Below, piece by piece: positions 11,254 through 51,570 of a stretch of DNA of 64,000 bases. The notes below the pieces were generated by a model. The model was not told the DNA's origin. It did no database searches and saw nothing but the letters and a program-made list of their open reading frames with translations. How positions within the stretch are numbered: position 1 is the stretch's first letter; every line of letters begins with the position of its first letter. Source of the DNA: Daphnia carinata (lineage: Eukaryota; Arthropoda; Branchiopoda; Diplostraca; Daphniidae); assembly GCF_022539665.2 (NCBI RefSeq), contig NC_081337.1, forward strand, positions 3,200,679 through 3,264,678, read 5' to 3'. A program made the translations under genes and the position numbers.

Positions 11254-14200
11254 TTTTTTCACTATTAATTTCTGTTCAAGAAAAACATGAAAATCAAAGG
11301 TGATCCCATTTCCTTCTTTTCACCTCAAACTCTTTCTGTGTGTGTGTGTGAAGAAGGTAACTAAAAATTAAACTGTAATTCGCAAGTTACCTCTCGTTCG
11401 ACATTGAAACTAATCTTTCTGCTAATTATGATTTGGCAGACTCAACACTTTAATTTACGATTAAACGTGAAAGAAAGTTTCTTCCTCCACGAAACTTCTA
11501 GGTATAACTTTACGCCTTTTAAAAATAACTGGGGCAGTTAAATCTTTTTTTTTTTTCCTAGAAATCGGCCACCAGCCGTACCCGAAAGCCAAAACAACAA
11601 AATTTTCAACAATGTTGTCTGTATGAAATACGACGTTGCCGTAGGATCAAAACAAACCGCAGTGCGATTGGGTACACACTAACATATTCGTACGTCAGTT
11701 TTGAGAAAGAAAGAAAATGTATTAAAGTTGACATTCAAATAAAAATAGACTTTTAAAAATGATTTCAAAATCGGCACAGGGGCAGATAAAAAAAAAGGCA
11801 CCGTTTTCTTATAAATTTATTTCTCTATGTTGTTTTTATCAGTTACTTTTTACGCTGGTTTAACTCTGGATCACTTTGCGCTCGTAGTTTACGGCCGTGA
11901 GTTCACACTATAGCGTAAAAAAGGAGACTATCCTGACATTCCGAAAAATACACCCCAGAGAGTGTATAAAATTATACTGATTTTTATTTCCAAGACATTC
12001 CAATCGGTATAAAAGTCTCCTGTGACCCAATCTAGGGAAGAAATAAAAAGAAAAGGGAAGGAACGACTTGTGATCTCCGGCATTTTTTCCTGGCACGCGT
12101 CCCAGCATCAGCCGCCTCCTATATCGTCTGCGGCAGACAATAGGAAGGATAGAGACCCATCCATTGGTAGGATGTATAAAATGGATAAAACTGGTCGTTG
12201 GAGGGGAGGAAATCACAAAGAATCGAGAGGTAAAACGATCACCGAAAAGGATAGCGATATATACAGCGAAGACCTACCACGATAGAGACGGGGGGAAGGA
12301 AAAAAAAAGAACATCAACAAGGCCGAAGAATGAAACGAGTTCTTTTCCATCGGCCCTCGTTTGCATCCGTTATGTTATTTGTATCAAGAAACGGGACCGG
12401 CACACATTGCACAGAATCAATGGGCCGTGAAGGGAATAGCCTCATAGATTCCGTATCACGCCGATTCCCGGTCCCCCTGTTGTATATAGGTATATTCGTG
12501 ATCTGGTCCCCCTCCTTGAACGCAATCTAGTATGCTCAGCTGTATATGCAGTTGCATGCTTCTTTTCTTTATCCTTTCTCTGAATATTTTCTTCTTTTTT
12601 TTTCCATAAAAAGTCTTTGGTTCTAGTCGAGCTCGGCAGAATATAAGCGGCTTTCCCGTCCGCTCCACAGCGTCAGTATCTCACGTGATGCAATAGAAGA
12701 CGATTCAAGCGAGGGACTTGAAAAAAAAAAAAAAAAAAGAAACTGCTGAAGAATTGATCTAAAATATTGAATAAACGGTTAGAAACAGAAAAGCCATTTG
12801 TCCCTGCAATTCGTACAAACATGGCCTGTTTTTTTTTTCCTTAAACATTGGAAGAACATTTAGGAAAAATATTGAGATGGAATAGAAGAAAAAACTGAAT
12901 GGAGAACAATCGAAAACAGTTTTCTTTTTCTTTGATTGCACTTTCAAATGCGTTAGTGTTAAACTCTTTGCGTGTGAATGTAAGCCAAACTGATATATAA
13001 TCCAAAGAAAATCAGATATCCGACTGCGTTTGTGACGCAATCATCGGAATCAGGTGTAACTTGTTTGGCAAATAATTAGCAAAAAAATAAAAAGGAAACC
13101 CGTGGGTAAGGCGGAGCAAGAGAAATGGGTCTAGTAACAGTGTGACCATTCGTGTTTGGTTTTTTTTTGTGTTTTTACCTGAATGTTTGCATAATGAGGA
13201 ACTGCTTTCTCTCTAGCACCAAACGAAAGCCGAATTTATTATTCGCAATTATTGGGATTACGTGTTGATTTACGATTAGAATTTACCTTGCATATTAACG
13301 ATTTCTTGTTTCCTATCCACAGGAATTGGATAAAGTGCTGATAGCTTGATCACATTGCTTGAGTGTTGTCGAATACATAGCCAGTGTCGAGTAGCAGACG
13401 AACACAAACGTGTCTGGTAGTAGTTAAAATTCCTTTTTTTTTTTTTCCGGACTAATTGGCTGGTACTCAGACATTGTTTCGTTAGATAATTTTTTTGGTT
13501 TTGTTTAACACGGTTTCCTACGTGATTGTTGATGTTCTGTAAACAAAACAAAAACTCTTTTTGCTAAGAGGTTCAAATATTTGCATAAACAACGCATTTG
13601 ATCTCGTGGTTTAATTATTCAGTTTTTATTTTGTTTGCCAGATCTGGACAAAAACGCCAATGTAAAGACACTCTTTTTCAGACTACATACCTGTAGGAGG
13701 TCTACCAATCAAACTAGTTTTTAAACTCCTTGTACACGAATATTTGAATACAAAAAATGTCAACTATTTAGCACATATTTTGTACGGCGCTGCTATTTGT
13801 AGGGAAGGGAACGATATTCGACGAAAAATTCCAAGGCCATTCACTTCGTCACCCATCCCATGGGTATTGAGATTGTCTGCAGCACCCCTCAAGGCAAAAA
13901 AAAGAAAGATGGCGGTCGCTGATAACTTCACATTTCGAAGATTTTGCCACAACAAAATGACAACCGCGAATTTTCTTCCTTTTTGCACTGTATATTTTTA
14001 AAATTTTTGAATAAATTTGTCTACAATCGCGGGCACACACACGAAAAAGGAGACACACACACACACACAAACAATAGCAAACAGACATACGTTTTATTAT
14101 ACTGATGGGCGCGCGCGGTTTTGTTTTGTTTTTTACTCGGCATTTGAATAATACATGCTACAACAACAACAACAAGACACACACATTTGCATATTATTTA

Positions 14201-17141
14201 GCGGTCCTTATTAGGCTAGGTATATATACTTTATTTCCACTCCGACTTTGGCATCTAATAAACATAATGATAATCTTGACGTGTGCTGTGATGACCCAAA
14301 ACAGCCAAACCTTTTTTCGTTTTGTCTTGTTCTCCTCTTTGTTAATTAGCTTTTTATGTTTCTCGATTCTCTTTTGTTTTTTGTTCTTTTGCGGGAATCA
14401 CGAAAATGATCAACCGTTGCCGAAAAGATTAAAAAAAAAAAGGGGCGAATTACAGAAAAAAAAAAAAACGAAACGTGATAGCCATTGAAAGTTGGACAAG
14501 TCGAAAACAAAATTGAATATACCATCATTTGCGAAAAAAAATTCTATTATCCTGCCTGTTTGTACCTAGAAATTAAACGCCCCGTTACACCATATTATTA
14601 GTAGTGGTAGTAGTAGAAACATTTCATCCAACTTCTACGACCCCCTTCTTTTGTTTTTGTTTTTTCACGAACTAATTACACAATCATAATTACATCGTTC
14701 ATCTTATTACAAAGAAAGGAGGGGCGGTTTATATTATAACTTCGTTTCTCTTTTTGCCTTTAGGGGCTTTTGGAAGGCGACTACGATTATTTGCACCTTA
14801 TTGCGCTTTGACACAAAGTATTGCGTGATTGAAATCAAAACAAAAGTATATAGGACGGGCGAAAAAAAAAAAAGAAAAAAAGAAAACGGGATGAATTATT
14901 AACATCAACCAAATATGGAAGACGCCTCTAGAATAATGCCAAAATGATAATATCGTATGCACACACGTGAAAAAAAAAAAAAAAAAAAATACACTAACAA
15001 AATAATTGTGTTGTCGTTTCTCATTGGCTGTTGTTGTTCTTGACGAAATCAATGTTTTATTTTTTGTTCTAATTAGAATAGAAGCACTTTGGTGAAGAAA
15101 CCCACACGAAAAAAAAAAAAAATTGCTTTATGTTTCTCGTTGATTTATTTGAAACACGGGGAAAAGAAATGAGTGAAGTTTGTCTTCCCCTTCTTATTCA
15201 TCGGCCACATTCAATTTCTAAGCTACAGGCACGGCATCAAGAAATGAGCGTTTTGATTTCAAATGACAAATTTAAACGGGATGTTTCAATGTTCTATTTG
15301 CTCGTCATTGGTTACTATTTAAATGTGATGGTTTTGAATTTTGTTTCCTTAATTGTGTTGTGTTGTTTTTAATTTTTAAAAATCCGTGCGCGTCGATATT
15401 GTAAGGCTATTTTTAATTAATAAGAAAGAAACAGAAAAAGGTTTTTTTGCAATTTGTGTTGGGTATGGAAAAGAATCAACGACAACAGTGAAAGAATAAA
15501 ATAACGTCAAAAAAAAAAAAAAAAGAGAAGGAAGATTGGCTTCTATCTTGTATAAATATCTCATTTACATGAAGGCCTAAAATTTTATTAAATTTTTATT
15601 GGTTTGCTGTTAAGAGGCTATATATGCAACAACACTATTCTTCTTATTGTCTTCTTCCAATCCAGCACGACAAAAAAAAAATTTTTTTTTTATTGCTACG
15701 TGTTTCATTACTCTCTTTCAGCGACACACACACACGCACACACAAACGTCAAGGACTTTCTCTTAAAAAAAAAAAAAAATATTTAGAAAGACGAAACGAA
15801 ACTGATTTCAAACCTTTTTTGCACGCGGGATGACGTTCAAACTAATCACAGCAAATATAAACCGAAACATCGTTATATGTGTGTGTGTGTGTGTGTCGCC
15901 ATACAATCCCCCCTCCCCTTTCTTTCAAATCGCAAAAAAAAAAAAGAACAAAATAAAAGAAATCAGCAAGAGATTACAACCAATAAAACATTTTGACATC
16001 ATTGTTTTTGTTTTTTTCGTTGTGTTGGAAGCACGCGCACAAAACTGAAGGGGGGGGGGATGTTTGGGGTGAGGGAGTTTTTTTTTCTTTTAAATAATAG
16101 ACTAAAAAAAAAATGTGGTTAAAACATTCATTGAGGCCCAATTAAACGTAAAAAAAAAAGAAGAAAATTTGTAATCAACGACTTTGTGTTTTTCACTAAG
16201 AAAATCGTAATGGCACTCGCTTATTGGCTCCTACAACGGCGCGCGTGTGTGTGTGTTAAAAATGTGTGTGTGTGTGTGTTTTTTCCTTAATAAGTTCCGC
16301 ACATTGTTTGTTTGACAAGAAAGAATTTGATTTCGACAAATAACTAAATCAATTTTGGTTTGGCGCTGCGACATTTTCAACAAGTTCTTCTTTGCATTTT
16401 GCCTACGGCAACACATTCGCATTTCGCTTACGTCTCCCTAAATTCAATGTTTCAAACGTCATTTAAATAAAAAAATTGCGACTAATAAACAAAAAAAAAA
16501 AAAAAAATGACAAGGTAAAATACCCCACTAAAATATAAGTTTTCTGTATCAATTGTTAAATTAAATTACTATTCACTTTAATTTGAAAATGAATTGTTTG
16601 TTTGTTTGTTTTTTTAAATGAGAGCCACCACAACCTTTTTTAAGTGAGTGAGAGACGCGAGAGCAAAAAAAGGGGGAGGGGGGAGGTTATTGTTGTCATT
16701 TTTCTTGTGTGTAGAAATAATACGAAAAAACAAAAACAAACAAACCTGTTTTACATATTATATAAAATTTAAATAATATAGCTGCATTGTAAAAACTAAC
16801 ACATTCTTACGCCCCCCCCCCCCCTTCTTAACAAAAACAAACCAGAGACGACCTGGTTAGTGGGGCGTTGTCCGCCTTCGAAAAAAAAATGTTTTTGCAT
16901 CTCTCTCTCTCTCTCATTTCTTTTCTCACTATGATACAATTAGTTAAACGCAACTCTCTTTTTTTTTTTTTAAATCGACATCTAACAAACATTTTGTAAC
17001 GATTTCATTATTATCGATTTTTTTTTTTTGTTTGTTTGCATATTTTTCGTTGTCTTTTTCTTTTCCATTTCAACACAGAGAGAGAGAGAGAGAGAGAGAT
17101 AAGAGGGGGGGGGGGAGAGGCCCTCCATGTGTGTGTGTGAG

Positions 17142-17176
<35 letters not shown>

Positions 17177-17178
17177 GC
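11254..17178. other. Non-coding: zinc-finger gene upstream region, then NFI 3' flank
   Basis: No gene is supported. The first few hundred bases should contain the promoter and 5' UTR of the zinc-finger gene, with a short GT repeat near 11335-11350. From about 12 kb onward the sequence is AT-rich and crowded with A, T, G and C runs and CA/GT repeats (for example 14052-14068, 15876-15896, 16240-16279, 17077-17098, 17150-17172). Much of it may be a long 3' UTR of the NFI gene, which ends at 17179. Open frames here are short and full of homopolymers. Confidence 0.5.
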
Positions 17179-42741
<25,563 letters not shown>

Positions 42742-45700
42742 TTTACCGTAGGCACTTGCTGCTATATCCGAGTTGTCATAGCGGACGGCTGCTATTTTGG
42801 CGCCGGTCTTGGGTCACTCGCTGGCGGCCTCAATTATTATTCAATAGTTTTGTATGAATCAAATTTTATTTTTTTTTTTCAAAACTAGACTAGATGAAAA
42901 AATGTGTGTTCCAGTCTCGTGTGTTGGTCTTTTCAGGATGTGGACGGAAAAGAAAAGCTGAGCTCGGCAAATAAGAAATGAGGAAGTCCCAGGCTCTTCC
43001 CGCACGAACGCACAAAACAGCACGAAAAGCGACACAGTTCGTACATGAAACCACTTTGAATTCAAATTTTTCTTTTCCCGCCTTACCAATAATTTTTCGA
43101 ATAGCATAAACAACAAGTTCGATCGTCTTTTTTTTTTATCTTCCAAAAAATGAGGTCCGCAGAAAAAACAAAACACTAAACAAGTTTTCGACACAACACA
43201 CACGGCGTGATTGAACGAGACAAAAAATGTTTGTTTCGTATTTTCATCACATCTCGCAATAAAGTTGTTGTTGCCGTGTGAAAATGTGTTCGAACGAGTC
43301 CGCACACGAACTGAAGGGGAGGGGGGAAGCAAAATGAACTGTGGAAACACCAAAGGCTTTCGTGCAAAAAAAAAAATGAACAATTGTTTTTTCGCCTGGC
43401 GTTCGCGCACACGCCGTTCAAAAAAAAAAGAAATTGGGCCGAATTTTAGAGACAAAAAAAAAAGAGAAATAAACAAAATGGCAAAATGAAAATAAATAAT
43501 AATAACCAGGGGTTGAAAAAGGGGGGAAAAAGGGAGGACCGAAAAGATTCGAGCGGCCGTCACGGACACACAACAACAACACACTGAGCTCGGCTCACGC
43601 TACTGCTCGCTCTCTTGAGGGAAGGACGAGTGAGTGTGTGTGTGTGTGCATGTGAGACACACGCACACACAAGTTTTATTTTATTTTATCCTTTTTCTTC
43701 ATGTGTGTGTGTCTACATTTTTTTTTTTTTTTTCGGGACCTTTTTTTTTTTTTGTGTGTGTGTAGCTCCTCCCCAATCCCGCACGCGCGCGCGCGCATCA
43801 ACTCCCGAAGGGTTGGCGAGGAGTTGGGTGGCCATCCCTATTGGATTTTTGTTTGCGGGACTTTTATTTTATTTTTCATGCGGATCGGATTGGATCACGA
43901 AACCGCATTCTCCCGTTCCTTCTTTTTCATTATTATTCCTGACATTTTTGTGTGTGTGCGTTTTTTCTTCTTCCTTTGGCTTCCTCATCTCGTCCGTCTC
44001 TGTCCCGCCTCCTGATTCGTAGCTTCGTGATTCCACGGCATGTCCTCCTCCTCGATGTCTAATTTGTTATTTTTCACGTAGTTTTTCTTATTCTTGAATT
44101 TAAAACCCACCCAGTTTTGTTTTTAAAAGAGAAATTTGAATTTCGCGGTCAAGCCTTAAGGTCATCAAATTCAATTCGAATCTTAAGAAATTGTTTTGAA
44201 ATATAAAGCAATGAATAAAATTAATTTTGAATAATAATAAGACGATGTTTATTTGTTTTTTTTCCAGCGGGTTTCGATTCTTATTTCGCGCATCTAATGG
44301 TATTGCAACAAATATTACGGCTATAGCATCACGTAATCATACTTCCTCAGTGTAGAAAATAAAAAAAAAAGGGCTTTCGTGTCTGTGTAATTCAAGCGTT
44401 TAATGATTGGCTAATCGTTCATCAACAGCAGACTGAAGAAACTGACCCTTTTGCCGTGCCTCATCCATCATCGTAGTTGATTGTAATTCTTTTCTCTCTC
44501 TCTCTCTGTTTTCTTACTGAGCGATGGGGCCAGTTGGGAAATATGAAAAGGACCGGATGATGATGATGATGAAATGAAATACAGTCAACGCATTATTTAA
44601 TTTCTTAAAGTTTTTTTATTTTTTAGATTTTTTAAAAATTCTGCCGGTGGCTTTTTCCATTTTGAAAAAAAAAAAAATTGTAAATAAAATCTCATTCGGT
44701 GAGTTTCCCTTCGATATTTTATGTATTCCGTCTCGGGCGTGTCCCACTAAAATAAAAAAAAATATTATTATTAAAAAAAAAAAAAACCACATCACGTTTT
44801 ATTTATTTCTATAGCAAAAGAATCGGGAATTTTTGGGCACCCAATGGTGCACAGATTGCTGTTGTGTTTAGCCCGTTTTGTTTGCGTATTTCTCAGCAAT
44901 CGGATATCTGATTATGTAAATTTCTTTTTTTTTCCCCTATTTTTTTTTCATAACAACGTCAAGCTCGATATTGTGACATCAACTCGTCCTTGTCTATATA
45001 TCCCCCCCCTTCTTTTTTTTTTTCTTTTCGAACGAGTTGATGTGTGTGACGGCTCACTCGACTGTCACAATGTAGTACAAATTCGACATTCTCACCTGGG
45101 CAGGTAACATTCTTTGTGTGTTGAGCCAAGTTTCCCTACATAATATTATCCCTATCGTCACGGCCTTTTGTGGTGGAGTGGGTGATTAGTCGCACCTGGA
45201 CAGGTGTACAAGGTGCAGGGCGTGAAACTGGAAATTAAAAATGTGATTTGAAAAAAAAACAAAAAAAACTGGAAATTCCGAACGATGACATTTGAAGACT
45301 TGGATATTGTGTATAGATCTAACTATTTATTCTAATTATCTTTCGCATTGGATGCCCTTTAGTTTCCGATTTTCGCAGCATCTTTTGTGCCCCCAAGTCG
45401 AACACGAATTCAATGGGCCAGGAACAGGAAATATATAGAACTGGAAGCAGGAAACGATTGACTCGGATGAAATGGCTCGTAAAAGAAAACAAACAAGAAA
45501 AAAAAAAATACAAACACGAGAAATATAAGAATCCCCTGGATTTTTCACTATACACACGTTCTATATAGCTGTAATAAACATATCCCCCCCAGGCAGCATC
45601 ACCAGTACATAGTTATATGGGATCCCCTCTTTTGCAACTACGTTTTTATAGACGTGACCGAAGAGACTTCCTTCCCTCGTCCGGCCATCTTCTTCTTTTT

Positions 45701-48363
45701 GCGTTTGTCTTGTTACACAATTGACAATCTCAGATGTCATCTAATATACTATAGATGCTAACATCCCTGATCCCTGATCCAGTCGGCCGATGGGCCTACA
45801 CTCAAACGGATATCATCGTTTCCTATTGTATATTTATCTAGCCCCTCAGTAAAGACATTGTCTATATACTTGCATCGAAAGAAAAAAATTAGTCATCACA
45901 AATTGATTCGTTTAAAAAAAATAATAAAAGGTGTAGGATTCCCGTCTTATTCTTTTTTAATAAAAGAATATTTTTTTTTTAGACGCCCAATGTCGCAAAG
46001 GATAAAGAAGACACATAACAAATAGACTATCTATCTTCCACGTATCTCTCTGCCTATACATGTGTGTACACGCTTCATATCCGACCAGAGTCAATGACGC
46101 GTGAACGCCGGCGTATATATACGTACCCTTTTTTCTTTTTATCGTTTCTTCTTTTTTCCCCCCTCTCTCTTTGCTATCGATGCGAGTTCGATATTCTTCT
46201 CTCGCTGTGGAGCATCTCCCTCGCACATAAAACTTGCGGGGTTCTTTCACTTCCGACTTGCACGGCTGATGCTGCGCAGTAGGAGCAACATTTTTGAAGC
46301 GAGAACGCACGTGAAAAAAAGGGTGGGGGGGGGGGTTGTTATTTGTAACACAAAACCTTGTGATTATTTATCATTTTTTTTTTTTAGGGGGAGCCACAAA
46401 GACCGGCGGTTTTTTTTTTTTTTCCCTCAGTTTGAATCAACACAAACCTTTCGGTTGGATGATTGACGAGCAAAAGATTCTAGAACGAAATAAAAAATAA
46501 AAAAAAGGGATTTTTATCACGTGATGTTTTTAGAAAAAAATAAGAAAATCAGAGATTTAAGTGAAGTTCAATCGAATCGGATTTCTTTTTCGCCGGAGCA
46601 AACGACTGCTAGAGGCGCACTAGTTCAGTGCGTGAAAAAATAATGAAAAAAAAACTTGTGATTTTTCTTTGAACATTTGGAGAAATGGTTAAAACACGCA
46701 CTTTGCGTGTTCTTTTTTCCCGCTACTGATGCAGAATAACTAATAAAACAGGAAAGAAAAAGAAGGTGGGAATGATCATAATGATGAGGCCCCGCGGTAG
46801 CTACGCGTGGAATCAAAACAACAGGCAATACGAGATAATCATTAAGAACTGTGCACCATCCATCAAAAAATAGGACACATGCTAAAAAAAAGTACGTGTG
46901 TGTCTGTAACAGATGAAATGCAACTGGCCGAAAAAAACAAAAAAAAAACAAGAAAGGAACGTGCTATTATTCTAATTTCCTTTTTCTCACCCCTTAAAAA
47001 GAAGGGGGGCGACAAAAGAAATTCAGGGCGTTTGAATATTTTCATCTTCTTGTCGCTATTGTGTTCAGCGAGATCTCGACTGGCTATTTTCAATGGACTG
47101 GGATTAGCATCGATATTGTACTCCATCAGAAAAAGACACTCTATAAAACTTTGCTTTTAACAGTGAAAAAAAGTTTCGTGAAGAGCAATAGGATTCTATG
47201 GAGAGGTTGATCAACGATGTCGATGGGGCTCCCCGTATAGGCTGCCTTTAACGACCACTAGCTACCACCCTCCCCCTTAGTAAGCGGGCGCCTCTTAATG
47301 ATTGCGGGCTAAAAAAGATGGCTTCGCCCGGTGGAAGAGTTTGTGCGGTGAGCGGCCCTGCCAATCAAGTCCATCACGATGGCAAATAGTTTTCCACGAC
47401 ACACCATTCTTTCCCCTTCTTTTTTTTTTTTTTTTCTCTATTGTGTGTGTGAACCGACGCAACCATCAGATTCACCGAAGAAAAGGGAAAGGAGTGGTTA
47501 TATACATGAGAAGCCGAAAAACCCCCAATGTGCTGTAATAACCCCTCCTGTAGAGATAAAAAAAAAAAAAGGTCCTCTTCGCTCTTCCAAATAAGTCCGT
47601 TGGGGTGTATCCCTGCTAATTTGATCCGAGGTTCCATCGTCGTCCGTTAAAAAGAGCCAGGCCCATTTGCTGACTGTTGCGGTCCCCCCTCTTTTTTTTT
47701 TTTTTTTTTTTTTTTATCCCGCAAAGTCGTCAGGGACGTCAACGCCCATCGTCCTAATAGAAAGGCGGAGGATGGGATGGAGGATAGAAGAAAATCGGCC
47801 ATTTCCCAATGAATCTCTTTCAAAACACACGCAATCCAATTCGGGACTCGTTGGGGGAGCCATATTGCTCAAAGACTTCATTGCCCGCCCAAGTACCATT
47901 CTTTTTTATCTTTTTTCTTTTTCTCTTTCGGAAAGAGGTCGGCACCCGGAAGAGGTGTGAAACCTCCCCCCCATCTTTTTCAGCATTTATAAAAAAAAAA
48001 CGGATAAAATGAAAACTGTCCAATGATCAAATAGCTTAAAACTGGAACAGTTTTTCTTTCCTGGAATTTTTACCTCTTGAAAAAATGGGGCAGCGCGCTA
48101 AAAGGGATTCCCTCTGCAATTCGATGATATAAATGCCTCTAAAAAAACACAAAAAAAGAGAAACATAAAAAAAGGGCGACATGTTTGTAACTAAATTGTC
48201 AACATGTATTACAGATATGTAAACTGATTTGATGAGATAAACAACTCTTTTTCCCCATAAGTGTAACTACTTAACTTTTTTTAAACGAATGAACCTTTCA
48301 AAAATGGTATTTCCTTACGCCTTTCATTCACTTTCTAACTGGCTGAGCGACTTAGAGAGACAT
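42742..48363. other. Non-coding: NFI upstream region and HMG-CoA synthase 3' flank
   Basis: No gene is supported in about 5.6 kb. The region just above 42741 on the minus strand should be NFI 5' UTR and promoter. A TCAGT initiator-like motif (minus strand, near 43588) stands in a relatively GC-rich patch (43550-43615) and is a candidate start site only. GT repeats occur at 43630-43650 and 43700-43711. The rest is AT-rich with homopolymers. Open frames at 43.6-44.0 kb and 46-47 kb contain Phe/Cys-Val runs and show no domain. Confidence 0.5.
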
Positions 48364-50059
48364 CTAGGGACGGCGGCCATAGGTACGCCGATATTGCGAA
48401 TCCACTTCTATAAGGTAATACGTTCCTGACGTCAACGCATCCAACGAAGCGGTTGGCTGATATGGAGCTGCGTAAATTTATAATAATTATAATTTTAATT
48501 ATAATAGGTGTTCTACTCGAACGCGGTGGGTACTCACCTTTGTTGTACGAGTCTTCTTTGGCTTTCAAAATGGCAGTAAACTCTGCGGGCGGTAAGGCTG
48601 TGCGAGCTTCCAGGCGGCTGGGAATGTCTCCCAGAGAAGCCAGCAACGGTTCAATTCGGCCGGCATCTTTACTCACTTGTAATGAAAACATGGACGATGC
48701 AAGCCCGGATCCATACGAAAACATACCGATCCGCTTGCCCAGCAATGACTCGGCATTTTTACTAAGAAAAATAATCAAAAGAGAATAAAACACACAGTTT
48801 GCTACGCTAAACTGAACAATGATATTGTTTTACTTACTTGACCAGAAGGGACACCAATCCGCCATATAAGGAAGGTGTGTACATGTTTCCCACCATGCTA
48901 GCAACCATCAAAGTCGGCTGAGTTTTTGCTTCAAACAAGGTTTTACTACACTTGACTGCAGCTTGTTCTAATTCTCGATTAAAATACGTTTCCTTCAGAT
49001 TTAAATTCCTGAAATACATTTCAAAAAGTTTTAGTATTTCAACGGTATATCACGCACGTTTTTTCTTCTTCTTACTTGAAAGGCACTAGATCTGGATACT
49101 TGCTATCCGATTGTTCTTTATCACTGTGGAGAAAGTAATCGTTGACGCAGAGACGAGCGAAGCTCTTTTGCACCAACTTGCAATAGGGTGAATGGAAGCA
49201 AAAGTAATCGAAATCGTCAAAACTGACGTCAGGACGGTTTTCTTTTTTACAATATCTCTCGTAACAGCAATCCAGGGCACTTAAATAGCATTCAATCGAG
49301 ATTTTTCCATCGACAGTAGGGAATTCAGACGACAAATCAGGCTTATAGAAATCATACACATGTTCCATGTGAGTCGCTCGTACTTGAGAAAAAACATAAT
49401 AGTTTTTTGAAATATTAAATACTATTAACCACTTTGAAAAAAGCCTACCTCTATTAAAAGTGATGGGCGCATTTGGTCCAATTAGCATGGCGATAGCTCC
49501 CGCACCTCCGGTTGGTCTTGCTGGACCAGGGGGGTACACGGCTACGTCTCCAGCTACCACAAGAGCATAACGGCCGTCCCAAAACTGAGACTGCATCCAG
49601 TTTACGGCATTAAACAATGCAGCTGTGCCTCCATAGCAGGCATTGGTGGTATCTATACCTTCAATATCTGTGTTGCCACTAGGCTTAAACAGTTGCATCA
49701 GCACTGTTTTAACGCTCTTGGATTTGTCAATTATGGTTTCAGTGCCAACTTCCAATCTTCCTATTTCCCCATAACCTGTAGAAAAAATAGGTATGAAATA
49801 ATTTACCGGCAGAATCTATGAATAATATGTTACCAATATTGTTCTTCTCCAACAACCTTTGGACAACAGTCAAACACAGGGAATGGATGTCTTCTCTATC
49901 ATTGCAGAACCCCATCTTCTGCTGACCAAGCCCGATAGTATATTTTCCTTTCGAGACACCATCATGCTCTTCTAACTCACTCTGCTCAACGTATTGGTTG
50001 GGAAAATATATTTCAATTGCCAGAATACCCACATCTCCACAATTTGAATTGGAGCTCAT
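48364..50059 (-). CDS. Hmgs: Hydroxymethylglutaryl-CoA synthase (cytosolic type)
   Basis: Six exons (49834-50059, 49449-49775, 49076-49382, 48838-49008, 48538-48761, 48364-48467) give 1359 nt, 452 aa. The enzyme condenses acetyl-CoA with acetoacetyl-CoA to HMG-CoA, the step before HMG-CoA reductase in the mevalonate pathway (in arthropods, towards juvenile hormones or methyl farnesoate and other isoprenoids). Visible motifs: [19 protein letters not shown] with the catalytic Glu, [15 protein letters not shown] with the acylated Cys, [14 protein letters not shown] with the catalytic His, and [15 protein letters not shown] near the end. The C-terminus [19 protein letters not shown] follows the family pattern. 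There is no mitochondrial presequence, so the cytosolic form is likely. The start ATG lies 18 nt after an acceptor-like TTTTAG, so a 5' UTR exon probably exists upstream. Length fits the family. Confidence 0.95.
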
Positions 50060-51570
50060 TTTTTATCAGTGGGCAACCTAAAATAATGCAATTAATGCAA
50101 TTTAACATATAACAACATCAATGTAGTAAGGGACAAGAAAAAAAACCAACCGGCTAACACAGAGTGAGCAGTCGAAGAGGCTCGAATTTACGCGTGGTGT
50201 TCAATCTTCCTGCATTCGAGTGAATGAACGAGCGCCTGGAGAAAACGAGACCTGCTTCCTGTTTAAAACGGCACAGCTTAAACCCGTTTGAAAATGTAAG
50301 ATACCAATACTGAAAACGTAAATTAATACAGGCTTGAAAACGAGTTCGTATCGTTAGATCATGTCTTTGGTTGGTTGTTTTCAGCTGACTACGCTCAGAG
50401 CTTCGGGCTGACTGCCGGAGTTGTCAAGATGTTTTATAAAAAACCTATCAACTTTTTAACATCATTTTCAGTTTTCCAAATTCCATTTCAAAAGATTTCG
50501 ATTCCTCTAATAGAATGGAATTTGGAGAAATCCACCCTCCCCTCTCCAAAAAAAGAAAGCTTCACGTAAAGTGTACATAGTTTCTCACAACTCACAAGAC
50601 CCTTAAATCAGTTTCCAGGACATAAATGTTTTTGTGCTTAATTTTCGAGAAAAAAGAAGACAAAAAATTCATTTTTGGATGACGCCAATGCCTTTGGCTC
50701 TTACAAATCGAGATTATCTTACTTTTTTAGGGAGGGGGAAGAAATTTAAAAACAAGTTTTAGTTGCCTTATAACGTACAGAATGTGTCGAATGAGCACAC
50801 TCGACACATGTTGATCATCTCAATAATTTGGGTGCTCTTATTAAGCTCACCCTCCAGGTCGCTGCCATAGTTTAAGTGAATTAAAATTTTAAAAATCCGG
50901 TTTTTTTAAAGCTATGCCTATACTTGTTCTCCACCTCATTTTTCCAGGTTGTTTCGGTACAACCACTTCTTATTCACGCAATTACCTCTCTACATTTCGA
51001 TTCTATTCTATACGATTATAGGACAGTATCCGAAAACAACTTTCAAAACAAGAAATGCATCTTCCATGTCTTTCATCACCAGTGTCCTCAAGACATCTTT
51101 GCCTTAAATTTAAACAAGTCCCACCAAGACTGTTCTGTGAGCAGAGGAATTTGCTACATTGATATTAAATGCATGAAATATTAGCTGATAAATACCATTT
51201 CTGAACTTACCTTGATTTTGCCTCCAGAATGCTGGAGAAGGAACTCGACTGATTCACGGAATAACGTTTTCAGAGAAACACATTCTGTTTTGGTTCAGAG
51301 AAAGTCGCTTTTATACGTTTCGAGTCGATCAGATTGGACTCCCTCCGACAACGCGATTTCACCCAAAGATTGTTAAAGCCATTACTAAGTGACCTTTTGG
51401 GTTCAACTCATATTGAAAAACCTTTTTGGAGAAAGCAGAATTGAAGTTTGAAACCTAGGCATTGTTGTAAAGATATTTTTGTTTTACCTTATTTTAACCC
51501 CATAAATCCAATCCGTCTCAAAGGTTCCTGGTCGTGGAGTCTATGAAGTAATGCTACGTTGAGTTAGCAA
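50060..51570. other. Intergenic, no gene seen
   Basis: Spacer between the HMG-CoA synthase start and the first tandem unit. The part next to 50060 should hold the enzyme's 5' UTR and promoter. Short open frames at 50375-50569 and 50924-51184 show no recognisable domain and no partner exons. Confidence 0.45.

Noticed and set aside
17077-17172. CRISPR or other regular array
   Set aside because: Only GA/CT and GT microsatellites are present. No spaced direct repeats occur anywhere, and the window is eukaryotic.
42859-43584. 241-codon minus-strand frame upstream of NFI
   Set aside because: The longest open frame in that area, but Phe-rich, with no recognisable domain, and overlapping the likely NFI upstream or 5' UTR region. 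Length alone is not enough in this AT-rich, repeat-filled DNA.
43615-44022. 135-codon plus-strand frame with Cys-Val and Phe runs
   Set aside because: Most residues come from GT repeats and T tracts; no conserved motif.
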